Shown piece after piece: positions 20,355 to 32,220 of a DNA stretch of 64,000 nucleotides. The notes under the pieces were generated by a model. That model was given only the letters and a program-made list of their open reading frames with translations. It ran no database searches and was not told where the DNA came from. How positions within the stretch are numbered: the first letter of the stretch is position 1; every line of letters begins with the position of its first letter. A program made the translations under genes and the position numbers. The stretch comes from Shinisaurus crocodilurus (Eukaryota > Chordata > Lepidosauria > Squamata > Shinisauridae): the NCBI GenBank assembly GCA_021292165.1, contig CM037879.1:117982473-118046472 (forward strand). Reading direction: 5' to 3'.

Positions 20355-20660
20355 CAGGCCCATTTCAAGTTGCTGGTTCTAATGCCCTAAAGGCATTGGG
20401 ACCTGAATGCTTGAAAGACTGCCCTTTCCCCATATGTAACCTTTCATGCAGTCCTTAGAACATCAGAGGCCTTGTTCTACATGTCCCTCAACAGCAAAGT
20501 CTACTAGGAGCAGGGACTTTTCAGTTGTAGCACTACCCTTCCACCATGTGGATTGTCCTTCCCAGGGAGGCCCATCAGGTGAAAAGTTGAAACCTGCCTC
20601 TTTAGAACGGCATTTGGCCCTGACTACTGGTGTCGGAGAAATCCACAATGGATTAAAAAA
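20355..20660 (+). mobile_element. Decayed L2 fragment
   Basis: CATTTCAAGTTGCTGGTTC, AATGCCCTAAAGGCATTGGG, ACTAGGAGCAGGGACTTTTC and AACCTGCCTCTTTAGAACGG correspond to the L2 C-terminal region. Confidence 0.65.
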
Positions 20661-21124
20661 AACTCAGATTTCTGTGAATCTGACCTTTGGATTCCGTAGC
20701 AGACTGGCTTTTTTCAAGTCGCATGGATTCTGCGGACTTCCGGACAATTATTATTTTTTTAACTTTTGGGAGGGATTTGCACAAATGCACATTAGCGCTC
20801 ATGTGCATTTGCAAACATGAACGAAATACTCATACATCACCCCCACAAAAATAAAATAAAATCTGATTCCATCAATGATCAGATGACAGAACGAAAGACA
20901 CCTGACAATCCATGAAATGCAGATGGAATGGGTTTAGCAAAATCTGGACGTTCCTAGCCCTGACTGGTGTGTGTGTGTGTGTGCTTACTTTCCTGTGTAA
21001 ACCAGAATTCTGTGTAACCAGAATTTTGGTTCGGTTTTTTAAATAGTTTGTTCAGTTTTTGCTAAATTTGCAATTTGTAATTTGACTCGCAATTTGATTT
21101 ATGTAGGACAGATTACCTATGCCT
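20661..21124. other. Non-coding spacer
   Basis: Contains a short GT tract (about 20968-20984) and no recognised gene or element. Confidence 0.5.
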
Positions 21125-22390
21125 GAACGGATGTTTTCAGGAAGAAATTCTGAGGAACTGAGGCAAATAGTGGTGACAAAAGATGGACACTTACTCACAA
21201 ACTGAAAGCAAATGAATCACCAGGCCCAAATGGAATCCATCTTAGAGTTCTTAAGAACTCAAATGTGCAATTGCTGATCTTCGAACAAACAAAGGGAATA
21301 ACTGGTAAATTCTCCCAATGGAGGAATGTAAACAGTGGGGTCCCACAGGGATCTATATTGAGACCAATGCCTTTCAACTTATTCATAAATGATCTGGAAT
21401 TAGGAGCGAGCATTGAGGTGACCAGGTTTGCTGATGACACCAAATTGTTTAGGGTGGTTGGGGAAAAAAGGATTGCAAAGAACTCCAAAAAGATCTCTCC
21501 AACCTGGGAAAATAGAAATTGAAATGGCAAATGCAGTTCAATGTAAGCAAGTGATGTACATTGAGGCAATAAATAAATAAATCCCAACTTCACATATACC
21601 CTGATGGGATCTGAGCTAGCAGTGACTGACCAAGAAAGAGATCTTGGGGATTCTGGTGGAGAACTCGATGAAAATGTTGACCTAGTGTACTGCTGTGAGA
21701 AAGACAAATTCCATGTTAGGCATAATTAGGAAAGGAACCGAGAACTGCCAATAGCCTACTGTCCTTATACAAATCTATTGTGCAACCACACTTGGACTAC
21801 TGTGTACAGTTCAGGTCACTGCACCTAAATAAGGATATATTGTAGAGCTGGGAAAAGTTCAGAAAAATGATCAAGGGGCTAAAGCAACTCTCCTATAAAG
21901 AAAGGTTACAATGTCTGGAACTGTTTAGTTTGGGGGGGGGGGGAAACATGTACAAAAATCATGCACGGTGTGGAGAAAGTGAATAGAGAGACATGTTTCT
22001 CCCCCTCTCATAATAACAGGACCCTGGGTCACCCCATGAAGCTGACTGGTGGGAGATTTAGGATAGATAAAAAGAAATACTTCTTCACACAGTGAATAGT
22101 TAAACTATGGAATTCACTACCACAGGATGTAGGGATGCCTCCCAACACGGATGGCTTTAAAAGGGGATTAGACAAATTCATGGTGGCTAAGGCTATCAAT
22201 GACTACTAGTCCTGATGGCTATATGATGCCTACAGTATCAAAGGCAGTATGCCTATGTACACCAGTTGCTGGGGTACACGGGCAGGAAGGTGCTGTTGCA
22301 CTCATATCCTGCTTGTGGGCTTCCCACAAGCAGCTGGTTGGCCACTGTGTGTAGATGGAACTTGGTCTGATCTAGCATGGCTCTTCTTTA
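21125..22390 (+). mobile_element. CR1 LINE fragment, copy B, with reverse transcriptase remnant
   Basis: A broken CR1 pol remnant precedes a full CR1 tail. The frame at 21265-21522 reads SGVPQGSILRPMPFNLFIND then RFADDTKLFRVV, the catalytic YADD/FADD region of CR1 reverse transcriptase. The tail runs CACACTTGGACTACTGTGTAC, GGAATTCACTACCACAGGAT, GCAGTATGCCTATGTACACC, CTTGGTCTGATCTAGCATGG. Internal deletions and frameshifts make it inactive. Confidence 0.88.
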
Positions 22391-22394
22391 TTTC

Positions 22395-22490
22395 TTATGT
22401 TCTTATTAGGTTAATTTTGTATTGTTTTATGTTTGTTTTAAGCCACTTTGGTTCATTTTTGAGAAAAGTGGGATATAAAAAATGTGCAGG
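22395..22490 (+). mobile_element. LINE 3' UTR fragment (L2-like)
   Basis: TTTTAAGCCACTTTGGTTC then AAAAGTGGGATATAAAAAAT resembles the common L2-type 3' end. Confidence 0.5.
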
Positions 22491-23020
22491 CCTATGAGAT
22501 GGCAGTGCTGACAGCAAAGTAGTCTTTCTTCCCTGCCACCATATTCCTCAGCAGAATCATATCCAACTAAGCTGTTCCAGTTATTAAAGGGTTTGCTGAA
22601 CCTCAGATTGGAATCCTCAGAAGATGAACCAGTTGTTGCTTGTTGTGATACTTTGGCTAGATTCTCTTCTGATAAAATCATTCATATTTAATTTGACTTG
22701 AATATGGCCATTAATGCAGCATATTGACAGTGTTGGAATCAGCCACTTGTCATGATTGTTTGGATCATTTTGAGCTCCTCTCCCTTGAAGATAAGGGGCG
22801 GCCATCTTCCACTGACAGGAGACCCAGCTTGTGAAAACCACATGTTATACTGACTCCCTGCTCCACATGGCTGGTTAAAGCCAGTCAGGAATCACTAAAT
22901 GGGCTTTTGGCCCAAACTGCCTATTGCGAGAGAGTAGCTTCTACAGGTTCAGAAGGAAATGGTAGTTCATTAACTCTTGAAAAAACTTGCACTGGATGAG
23001 TAAGATCGGGACAATTTTCA
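22491..23020. other. Non-coding sequence
   Basis: Unique-looking DNA between LINE pieces. No coding signal was recognised. Confidence 0.45.
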
Positions 23021-23800
23021 ACCTGTACATAATCTTCCTTTCCAGGCTAGGGAGCTAGGGCATGTTGTGGCTATACAAGACCAACTGTTACTGAATGATA
23101 AACTTTCCTTGACTCTTTCCAATCTGGCTTATACCTTGCATATTGGACAGGGCCAAATTTGGTAGTCCTGGTGGATACACTTTGTCTGGAGATTGACAAG
23201 AGTAGTAGCTCTTTGTAGATTTTGCTGGACCTGTCAGCAGCTTTTGATACTGTGGAGCATCTTATCCTTTTGGATCACCTTGAGCTGACAAAATCGCAGC
23301 ATATTTATGATACCCAAATCCAAACTATGGAATTCTCTGTTAGCAGCATTGTATAGATGTTGATCAGCATCACTGACAACTCCAAGCTTTACAGATGCCC
23401 AGCTTAAGGTATCTTTAACAAAGCATTCTCACTTTCTTGAATCAGTATTTGGAGGCTGTGACCAAAGTTAGGCTACAATTAAAGTCATAAAAGGCTGTGG
23501 GATGCTGGTAGGGAATGGCTGTGGTCTGGAGGAAATAAATCTGCCTTTGATTTATGAGATCCCTGTGACCCTACGCAGTCATATAAAGGGTTGAATGTGC
23601 TCCTGGAACCAGCATTGCTTTCTGATAAGCAAGTCACTGCCATCTTCCATTTTTGGCTAATAAGGAAGCTCTCTTAGACTGTTCAGACCATGTGATGATG
23701 ATCCACGCTCCTGTAACTTCCAGGCTTGATCACTGCAATGCGCTCTATGTGGGATTGTTCTCCCAAGGGACACTGATTGGGGATTACTGTTCTAGCTTCT
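23021..23800 (+). pseudogene. Degraded L2 ORF2 fragment
   Basis: Scattered L2 reverse transcriptase matches, all frame-broken: LLDLSAAFDTVEHLILLDHL around 23228-23285 (GCTGGACCTGTCAGCAGCTT), CTTTACAGATGCCCAGCTT near the YADD region, and CTTCCAGGCTTGATCACTGCAATGC (LxSRLDYCNAL region) at about 23718. It is an old L2 copy eroded by substitutions and deletions. Confidence 0.7.
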
Positions 23801-24360
23801 CTATAATTTTCAGGCTACACTAAAAAATAAGTGTTAAAGGGCATGGATATAATGGAAGGTGAGATAGGAGATCCCATGAGTTATGAGAGAATGGGTGGTA
23901 GGCCAGAATCTATGAAGGGTGAGACTAAAGTCAGGGCTAGGAAAAGATTCCCCTTTCCACGCCCACAAAATACCTATCTAGAGCCATCCCTGCTAAAAAA
24001 GAATGAAAGTGAAGTCATTTACTTCACCTGGATTTTTATAGTCCCACAACTGTATCTCTTGTGTCTGGGATGAACTCCATCAGATAGGATGGGTAGCAGG
24101 TAATGTTCCACAATAATGAGTATACATGTTACCAGTAGACAAGAGAATGAAGTGCTCTGCTTAGAGAATAAAAGGCTGGAAACTAATAATACTGGTGAGT
24201 ACCTCATACGGATCATACATTTAACAATGAAAAAGAATTGAGAGAAGAAGAGGGTGGTGAAAAAATGACGATAATGGGTTTAAGTCCAACAAAATAAAAG
24301 CTATTTAGCCTGTTTTCTAATGTAATCCGTACTCTGGATCATTTGGCCTTTTACATTTGA
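23801..24360. other. Non-coding sequence
   Basis: No recognised element or coding signal. On the minus strand it would be the region downstream of the candidate coding segment 24370-24519; no polyadenylation signal is obvious. Confidence 0.45.
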
Positions 24361-24369
24361 ATCCCATTT

Positions 24370-24519
24370 CTAACTACTGAGAGTAGGTTTGTGAAAATAT
24401 TTCCTGTCAAGAAATGTTTCCAGGTCTTTAACAAACTTAATGCTCTGCACAGTAGAAGCTGTCCAATTTCCACCACCAAGTTTAACAAATTCTGCATCTT
24501 CCGCATACTTCTTAGGATC
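24370..24519 (-). pseudogene. Candidate minus-strand coding segment (last exon or pseudogene piece), unidentified
   Basis: The minus strand reads 49 codons followed by TAG with a protein-like, charged and amphipathic composition: it begins DPKKYAEDAEFVKLGGG, continues NWTASTVQSIKFVKDLE and ends TFLDRKYFHKPTLSS before the stop. The sequence upstream ends in ATGCAG, a possible acceptor, but has no pyrimidine tract; an in-frame TGA lies three codons before GAT. It could be a terminal exon, a truncated processed pseudogene, or chance. I do not recognise the family and no A-tail is seen. Confidence 0.3.
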
Positions 24520-27500
24520 TGCATTTCATCCCCCATCCCCTCCTTTCTGCTACTTTCACATTACTCTGTCATTTTAACACCAAACCACTGGAGGGATGAC
24601 ATGAAATAATGCATGTGAAAAGTACACATGAGAATTTCAATAAATGGTCAGACACTGGGTGGCAATCTTTGGCACTGAGCATTCTCTTTTTCCACTGGCT
24701 ACAGTTAAAAAGAAACTGCTACAAAACCAACCTCTACCTAGGTTCTGTTTACAGAAATGTAATGCATTTCATTCCCTTCCTTCCCACCCACCCCCGCCTC
24801 ACCACTAGTAATTTTACTTTGATCTTATAGGGCTGCACTATTAAATGTAAGCATGCTCATAAGCAAGGCACAACGAAGGGCAATGCCTGTGATTTTCAAC
24901 AGAAGGTCATAACCCAGACTTTATATTTTAAATAACTATTACAATGAAGAAGAGGGTATAGCCACAAAAGGAATAGTTATAATTTATGCCTGACTTACTT
25001 CAGCAGAATATAGTTTATTTATAAACTGCTTATGGCAAACTCTGTATGCCCCTGTTCAATGCGTGTGCTGAACTGTCTTCTGGTAAATTATTTAAATTAC
25101 ACCTAGCAGTAATTCCTGAGGACTTTCATACTTCATTTTCTCTATTAATATAACAGGGAAAAGCTGCTTTGCAAGGATTGCTCTAAATTCCCAGAGTGTG
25201 AGTTCCAAACTCTGTATGTGTTGCATTATGCCTGTCAAAAAACTTGTCTTCTCCTGAAATTTATTACTGAAGTCTCTCCACTAGAACTACTCATTGAAGC
25301 CTTACGGAAAGCTCATACATGATTTAAGAAGCTAACAGCACTGAAAGAAATAGGTCAGGTAAAAAAAAAACCTCTGAATTTAAGCTACCTTCACTTATTA
25401 CTTATGCAAGATTATGCATAATTTAGCACACTGCTGAATATGCAAGGGCAGAATAATTGTTTACCAAAATATTTACTCTGAGTTTGTACCTGTGTTTTAG
25501 TGAGATAAGGTGATTTCTCAGTCCTTGCTAATCACATTAGAAAAAAAGGATTAAATGCGTTTTTGATTGTGCTGATAACTGCATGACAGTATATATAAAC
25601 AAAGATCATGTTCAACATCCTCAAAGAAGATACTTGGTTCTTTATTCACATTGTGTGGTTGAGTGCAGGAGGGTAAAAACGTCTTTGGATAGGATTTCTT
25701 TGCTGGATTCTTTATATCATGATCCAATCATTACCATGTGCAGATGTTTAAATCACATATATATAAGAACAGATAATGAGACAGTAGATCTTCTTAAGCA
25801 CCTTGCATGTATGAGGTAAGCTATTATACACACCCGTCTAAAGGATCCCACTATTCAGGAGAAACAAGGGTGGAAAACTCCACCTGTATCAGTCAGTACT
25901 AGTAGCATCTGCAGCTGACCAAAGTATACAGAAGTGGATACAGATTTGAAAGTACAGACATATGATCCATCCAACTGTTCTAGTATTTCTACACTGCAGA
26001 TACAGGTGCACAGGGCCATTCATCTCTTGGTGTGGATAAGAATGCAGACCTTCACATGCCATCTGGGACCACTGCCTCCAGGTTTTCCCCTGCACTTTAC
26101 TTGTGAGCAATGCCTTCGTTATTATGAACAACTCTGTCTGAATCAGAGCCTCTGCTTGTTTTTGTTTAAATCAAATAAACTTGCTCATTATATAATTTGC
26201 AAGAGCTTGAAATAAAGCAAAACAAACTGCACGAAATCCAGATTTGTCCAAACAAACAGGAATCTTACCACTGACTTCAATGGGATGCAGATTGCCTCTT
26301 TCTGAAACGGGGTGCAATTCTGTTCAAACTGGTGATTGGGTGGCTCCCCTTGAGGTGCGGACAAGACTACAGAGGGAGGAACGGATTTAATCCAAGGCAG
26401 ATTCCTGGGCAGCTATTTTCTGTATGTGGGGGGGGAAACACATTTAGGCAACCTTAATTCTAAATTGCATTTCAATATTGATTTTAATGTTCTACATGCA
26501 TGCCAACATCATTTTGGGGCACAATCTGCTAGGAAGTACTGTACTCCTATTCATTTCAGTGGAAAGTGTGCAATAGAACTTCCTGGTGCCCTTTGAAAAT
26601 AAATCTGGTGGAGAAGAAGAAAGACAATGGTGAAGGATAAATGTGACTACAAGTTATAGGTTAAGAAAAAAAAGTGTGTTATTCAGAAGTAATATACAGT
26701 GTGAATATGGTTAATCAAGACAAAAGTGATACCTCATTAAATACTCTATCATACTGTTCTCTATAAGCAGATACCATTAGACATTGTAGATTCTCATGTG
26801 AAAATAATTATTTTATGGATAACATACACCACAAATTTAATAGCTTTCTTGCACTTTTAAAGTTGAAGAAACATTCTATTAATCTACTTCACACATGGAA
26901 TGCCACATAATTGGTTTTCTATCAACATGCTTTATTAGTACAACCATCTTTAAATTTCAAGAGGATTATTATTACTCAGATTCAATAAATTAAACAAATG
27001 TATTTACTATTACAGACAGGCTGGCTCCTGGGCCTGACAATAGTCATACAACAGAGTCATGGAAGACAGTGCTGATTAAATTAAGGTCAGACTTTAAAGT
27101 AATGTATTCCTGAGAATGCATTGTATAGTTTAAGGGCTGGAACGATATGTTACTCACCAACACAATGACTGCTTTTTTCTGAAGGCATTTTCAATGGAGA
27201 CAATGCCATAGGGAGGAAGTGCTTAACACCATCCCTGCCCACCATTTCCCCACTGCAACTACACCTCCCGCCTCACATGGGATTCCAAAATGACACACTG
27301 TACATTCCATACCACTTCTCCACTGAAAATCACCCCTCCCTATAGTGGCTTTTTCACATGCGAAGCAGTTGTTGAGTTTATAATACATGTATTTATTTAT
27401 TTATTTATTTTTGTAATGTGTAATTTAGCCCTACGGATGGAATCCAAAGAACCACACAAGTTAATTCTGAGCACCTAAGGATGCACACAGCAACCTTCTA

Positions 27501-27689
27501 GACTTAGTTGACTTTCCAATGCAGTTTGTGATATTTCATGGAGGTCGAGTTTTCCCCCCCAAAAAAGTCAAAAATCACCCTTAGCATGCCCAAGGCCTTG
27601 GAAGCACCATAAGAACCAGTTTGGAGATCCCAGCTTAGAAATAAAATGCATTATTTACAATGTATTAAGCTAGCACATCCGAGACTATA
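24520..27689. other. AT-rich unique sequence, probably intergenic or intronic
   Basis: More than 3 kb without a recognisable transposon or gene. It includes short homopolymers, a weak MITE-like piece near 26500-26590, and a short (TTTA)n at 27388-27412. Open frames are short and lack domains. Confidence 0.5.
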
Positions 27690-27692
27690 TAT

Positions 27693-27723
<31 letters not shown>

Positions 27724-27724
27724 C
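27690..27724. repeat. (TG)n microsatellite
   Basis: TATGTGTATG then uninterrupted TG units. Confidence 0.95.
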
Positions 27725-27856
27725 ATAAGTATGACAGCCAGACCAGATCTGGCAGATAGTCTCTCAAAACAGATACTCTCTTATAACAGACTAATGTTAG
27801 AACCTTATTCATTAAGTAAATATGTTGCAAAATATTAGAGAAGAAATTGCATACAA

Positions 27857-27857
<1 letters not shown>

Positions 27858-27896
<39 letters not shown>
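27858..27896. repeat. (ATG)n microsatellite
   Basis: About 13 GAT/ATG units in a row. Confidence 0.95.
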
Positions 27897-27898
<2 letters not shown>

Positions 27899-28091
27899 TT
27901 TCATTTCTATTACTGCCTAATAGCTGAAGCTCTCTGGGCTGTTCACAACAAGATGACTATAGAAGCTTTCAGTCACCTCTTCTTGTGTAAGGAGGAGGAA
28001 GAAGCACATGAACCCAAGGATAATGCAAGCTCTTTCTCATAAAACATCTGCACTGGGCCATTTGAAAAAAAAGGAAAAGATGTTCATACAT

Positions 28092-28227
28092 CAGCCTTCC
28101 CCAACCTGCAGCCCTCCAGATGTTTTGGATGACAACTCCCAACATTCCTAACCATTGGCCACACTGGCTGGGGCTGATGGGAGTTGAAGTCCAAGACATC
28201 TGGAAAGCACCAGATTGAGGAAGGCTG
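28092..28227. mobile_element. Complete hAT-type MITE (136 bp)
   Basis: Terminal inverted repeats CAGCCTTCCCCA and the complement of TGAGGAAGGCTG. The interior is palindromic: CCTCCAGATGTTTTGGATGA and GGCTGGGGCTGATGGGAGTT, pairing with CAACTCCCA. Flanks TCATACAT (28084-28091) and TCGTACAT (28228-28235) are an 8-bp duplication with one difference. Partial relatives lie at 2202-2279, 2811-2936 and 8912-8952. Confidence 0.82.
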
Positions 28228-28235
28228 TCGTACAT

Positions 28236-28741
28236 AAAAGAATGTATTGAGCTGAGACAACAGAGAATGTCAAGCAGCGGCATTCTTTTTAGAAATAGTG
28301 CAACAACAACAGCAAAACACTAATAGTATAGAAGTATAGTGGTGTGAAATGTATAAGTCCCTCATTTGCACAGGGAGATTATAGATTTGGAAAGAAATGT
28401 AGGAATTCACATTTCCTCTTATATGTATTCCTTGGCACCTACACCTGCCCATAACCTATTGCCAGAATCCTTGTCTATTAAGGTAGGCAGTTTTATTGCT
28501 TATCACCTTGATGCCACTGCAATGCTTGATCATTAGGATGTAGTTATTTCTCCTGACAACATCAGGATTACATGGTTGAAGAGATCGGCAAGGACCTGTC
28601 ATCCTATGCTGTGTAACTAGCAGAAGTATTTATTTTGTGTTAGCACTCATGGTCCTATTTAAAACAGCAGATTCTAGTTACACCTGCGGGACTTATTGCA
28701 ATTTGAATTTAATACTATACACATATTGTTTCATTAGTTAA

Positions 28742-28746
<5 letters not shown>
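28236..28746. other. Non-coding sequence
   Basis: No recognised element. Confidence 0.5.

Positions 28747-28779
<33 letters not shown>
28747..28779. repeat. (ATT)n microsatellite
   Basis: Eleven uninterrupted ATT units. Confidence 0.95.
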
Positions 28780-28857
28780 GAAACATACAGAAGCCAGAAG
28801 AAATTGAGATGCCTATGAATATTGTATCACAGTATTTGCCAATGCTGGAAAAGATTA

Positions 28858-28945
28858 CATTTATTTATTCATGCATTTATATGCCGCTTTATTGCCATTC
28901 TTGTGGCACATGCAACTTACAGTAAAAGTATTCCAGCGATTCAAT
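28858..28945 (-). mobile_element. LINE 3' end fragment (L2/CR1-like)
   Basis: TTTATTTATTCATGCATTTA then ATGCCGCTTT and GCAACTTACAGTAAAAG: the complement of a LINE 3' end with its A-rich tail. Confidence 0.5.
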
Positions 28946-29210
28946 AAAAGAGACAGCTAAAAATTCCATGGCTTTGATCTTAAGATAAATTCATTAAGAA
29001 AACTCACAGAAGGAAAGTTTCCCATCTCTTCCTACCTGCCTGGAGCCGCCTGCATTTCCCACCCATCCAAAGCCTCTCTGGAGGGTTGGGGGCCTGAACA
29101 ATGTGGGATGGGGTGTGAGGAACTGCTGGGGGAAAGAGGGGATGGTAACCTGTTTCTTCAATGAACTTTTTAATGTTAATTTATCTTAGGATCGAAGTCT
29201 GATTTTAGGC

Positions 29211-29819
29211 CAGAGATGCACAACTTTGTTGGCCCTGAGGGCCACAACTGGTGTTGGCTGGAGGGCCATAAATGTGTGTGCACATATGCACACATGCACA
29301 CACCTATAGCTCCCAACCCAGCAATCCTGCTCAAGGTCACTGAGATGAGGAGGCTGACTTTATTTATTTCCATGTTATTTACCGTGGTTTCCTCCCTTTC
29401 CCTCAAATAGCCCCGTCCACCCCCACCATGGTGAATGCTTTCCTTTCTTTTGCACCTACTTTGAAAAGTGTGCTCCTCTCCGTTGTCTGTCAACAGCAGC
29501 AGTAGTCAGAGGGTAGGAGTCATATAGCTTTCTGAGATCAGCTGCAAGTGCATCAGCCAGGAAGTAGGAAGGTCCTTGGAAGTAGTAGGTAGGGCCATTG
29601 GCAGTAGGAGAAGGGGGAAGAGAAGTTCTCTGCAATGAAGGGGACAGGAATAGGTGGTGGCCACAGCAACACAGATCGCTTGGGAAGTCTGGCATTGCTT
29701 GGCAGTGGAGCCATAGCTTTCACAGAGCTGGCAGTGCAGTGAGACATGGGGGGGGGCCCTGCACAACAGCACTTGTAGGGCCTCATGTGGCCCAGGGACT
29801 GTGGGTTATGTATCCCCTG
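29211..29819. mobile_element. Probable hAT-type element (609 bp)
   Basis: Ends CAGAGATGCACAAC (29211) and the complement of CAGGGGATACATAAC (ending 29819). Flanks TTTTAGGC and GTTTAGGT match 6 of 8. Subterminal GGCCCTGAGGGCCACA and AGGCCTCATGTGGCCCAGG are also complementary. No transposase frame. Confidence 0.6.
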
Positions 29820-30029
29820 GTTTAGGTGATTTCCCCCTCCCCCTGCAGCCCCCCACATCACATGCCACAATTGCCACATAGTTCAGGAGCAGCTCCTTCC
29901 CCAACTCTGAGAGAGGATTTTCAGGAGCACAGATGGCTGCAGGGCAGAGAGAAGGGGATGGGGAGCTTTCCTTCCATGAACTTCCTTAGGAACATCCTCT
30001 TAGGATCCAGGCCCATAGTTAAAAATGAT

Positions 30030-30290
30030 ATAGTCAACAAAGCAAGACAGACAATCCACAGGAAAAGCTTTCTGAAAAAGCAAGGTTTTGACCTGGTGAT
30101 AAAAAATTGTTTTTGAGGGGGCCTGATACACCCCGCAGGGAGAACATTCCTGAATGACAGAGGTGACATTCTTTCTGGCTACATGCCCTTTCAGTCCTTG
30201 CCTCTGTGAAGGATGGGATGCAGAAGTAGAACATGGCAAATCTAAGATAATGGGGAGGCATAAATGGGAGGAGGTGTTACTTAAAAGTGA
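30030..30290 (+). mobile_element. Possible LINE-derived or SINE-like repeat
   Basis: AAAGCAAGGTTTTGACCTGG, then GGGAGAACATTCCTGAATGA and GGAGGCATAAATGGGAGGAG resemble a repeat I have seen in amniote DNA but cannot name. No termini were defined. Confidence 0.3.
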
Positions 30291-30444
30291 AATAAGTCAC
30301 CTAAGAAATCAGTGTGAGGCACTTATACATCTATTCACTTCAGTAACAGCACTTCACAGAGTGCTGTTACTCACTTCGCTGAGTAATGCCACAAACTTAC
30401 TTAAGTGCCACAAAAATGGAGCCTATGATGGACTGAGTCATCCC

Positions 30445-30808
30445 CAGTGCTGGCTCCAGTTTCTTTAGGGCTCTTGGGCAAGGCACCCTCAATGGCCCCC
30501 CTTCCTCGGTGAATCTACGTCCTGACTGCCATTGTCACCAGCAGCTGTCGCTCCTCATCCTCTTTCTTATCATCGCTACCACTTGCTTGCTTGAAAGGCA
30601 GAGAGCCTGGGAACAAGTAGGCCGTGGTATCTACCACTTCTCCTTCTCACTGCCACCGTTGTCTGGGCTAGAGTGAGAGGCAGGTCGACAAGCAGGATGC
30701 AATGGTGAAGAAGAGTAGCAGCTCCAGGGGACTCTTGTCAGTGGACCCCTGCCGAGGTGTAGACCCTCAGCAGCTGCCTGACCATGCCTACCCTTGATGC
30801 CAGTTCTA
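30445..30808. mobile_element. Possible hAT-type element (364 bp)
   Basis: Left end CAGTGCTGGCTCC; right end ...GATGCCAGTTCTA gives an imperfect inverted match. Flanks GTCATCCC (30437-30444) and ATCATCCC (30809-30816) agree in 7 of 8. The GGGCTCTTGGGCAAGGCACC motif after the left end resembles the GCC-rich subterminus of other hAT elements in this window. Confidence 0.5.
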
Positions 30809-31031
30809 ATCATCCCTACTTTCTGATTAAGTGGGCTTTAGTGGAAAAAAGCTTATTCCACAATATCTGTTAGTGTTTAAAGTGCCACAAGACTCTTTGT
30901 TGTTTTTGCTACAACGGAACCCATCTGGAAGTTATCGCTACTATTGAGTATTCTAGGTGCTCATCTGACTGGTAGATATTTAAGTGGAAGACAAAACAAA
31001 AACTGAAATTGTTTAATGCCAGGTCTCTTAC

Positions 31032-31169
31032 CTTTGGTTCAAGCAAAATCTGTTTGTTCTCCTCTTTTTCTGAGATTAAGGAGAAAGCTACATCAGGACC
31101 ATACTCCCCTCAGGCTCTCACGATCTCGAAGAGGCCAACTGTAGTTGGACTGCTCATCGTACTTAAGAA
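31032..31169 (-). other. Candidate 138-bp exon or pseudo-exon with strong splice signals
   Basis: On the minus strand a pyrimidine-rich acceptor (TTTTTTAACTCCCTTTCAG) precedes 31169, and a near-consensus donor (CCAAAG then GTAAGAG) follows 31032. The enclosed 138 bp are exactly 46 codons. The frame in phase with the start reads FLSTMSSPTTVGLFEIVRA, then TGA, then GEYGPDVAFSLISEKEENK and QILLEPK. All three frames are interrupted, so it is not an ordinary coding exon. Possibilities are a mutated exon, a non-coding exon, or chance. The protein family is not recognised. Confidence 0.35.
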
Positions 31170-31395
31170 CTGAAAGGGAGTTAAAAAATAGAATATTAGC
31201 ATTTTCAATTTCTGCAAGGTTACATAGAACCCTGTCTCCAGCTTAAAGTAATGAAAAACAAACACTGATTTAAAATGGGAAAGTGATGGACACACCCAAC
31301 CACCCCTTGTAAAAACCAACATTTTATAGCTGTTATATGTAATTTCTGTAAGCATTAGTCCCGAAATCCTTTAACTGACCTCAGTTCATTATCAG

Positions 31396-31482
31396 GACAA
31401 TCCTATGCATGTTTACTCAGAAGTCAGTCCTACTATCTTCAATGGAGCTCACTCCCTAATAAGTGTGCTTAGGATTGCTGCC
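31396..31482. mobile_element. Small palindromic MITE (CAATCCTATGCAT type)
   Basis: ACAATCCTATGCATGTTTAC at the left pairs with the complement of GTGTGCTTAGGATTGCTG at the right; the TACTCAGAAGTCAGTCCTAC core is common in squamates. A relative is at 33599-33690. Confidence 0.6.
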
Positions 31483-32212
31483 TGTATAAATGAGATCTAT
31501 GTGCAAGAATGGTACACTGCCAATACAAACTGATAAAGAAAACACCAGCCAGTTGAAATAATCCATTTCTGATTTCATTTCACAGCTTACAACTGATACC
31601 CCATTCACTGAACCCTGCTAAAACAAACTAATTACATTATATGTTGGCTTCAGAAATGCTGTGGCTTTGACTATCTAAAAAATGCCTCCAGTGCTTTCTT
31701 ATTCTTCAAACCAATTGCACAAGCACTCAGTTGTTCCATGGAGAAAGCAGAGCTGCTACCACACATGGTGGTTAAAGAGCATATGAATTAGACTCCGTAT
31801 AAGCAAATTTCTCTGTAAGTAATTTATATTGTATGGTAAACTTGTAGCCAGCTAGAACAGCAAATTAAAGCATTAATCACATCTGTAAAATTTAAGGCCT
31901 TGTGCATACAGAAAAAAAAATTAGGGAAATACGTTTTCTTGTATTGCTAAAATAAATATTCCACATATGGAAACCAGTCTAATTCTTCTCATTATAGTGG
32001 GGATGAAGATGAACGTTAAGCCCATATAACATTTCTTTCAGAATTAGTCGATAGCTCATTTTAGTAGGTAGCACATATTTTCAAACCTGAAATGCTCACA
32101 TTCAATCAGATTTGCTGCCGTTCCCCCTCCTGTCTTCCCACACACCCCACTCCTTTGGGCTGAAGCTTTTAATCAGCAGCAGGAAACCACCATCATTATT
32201 CCATATCACATA
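31483..32212. other. Unique AT-rich sequence
   Basis: No transposon is recognised. 31500-31790 has a non-repetitive, conserved-element-like texture (AAACTAATTACATTATATG, CAAACCAATTGCACAAGC), but conservation cannot be judged from one sequence. Confidence 0.4.
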
Positions 32213-32220
32213 CCGATGAT
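32213..32220. repeat. 8-bp target duplication, left (CCGATGAT)
   Basis: Identical to 32385-32392. Confidence 0.92.

Noticed and set aside
27858..27896. CRISPR-like regular array
   Set aside because: A simple trinucleotide microsatellite with no spacers; the window is eukaryotic and no repeat-spacer pattern was found anywhere.
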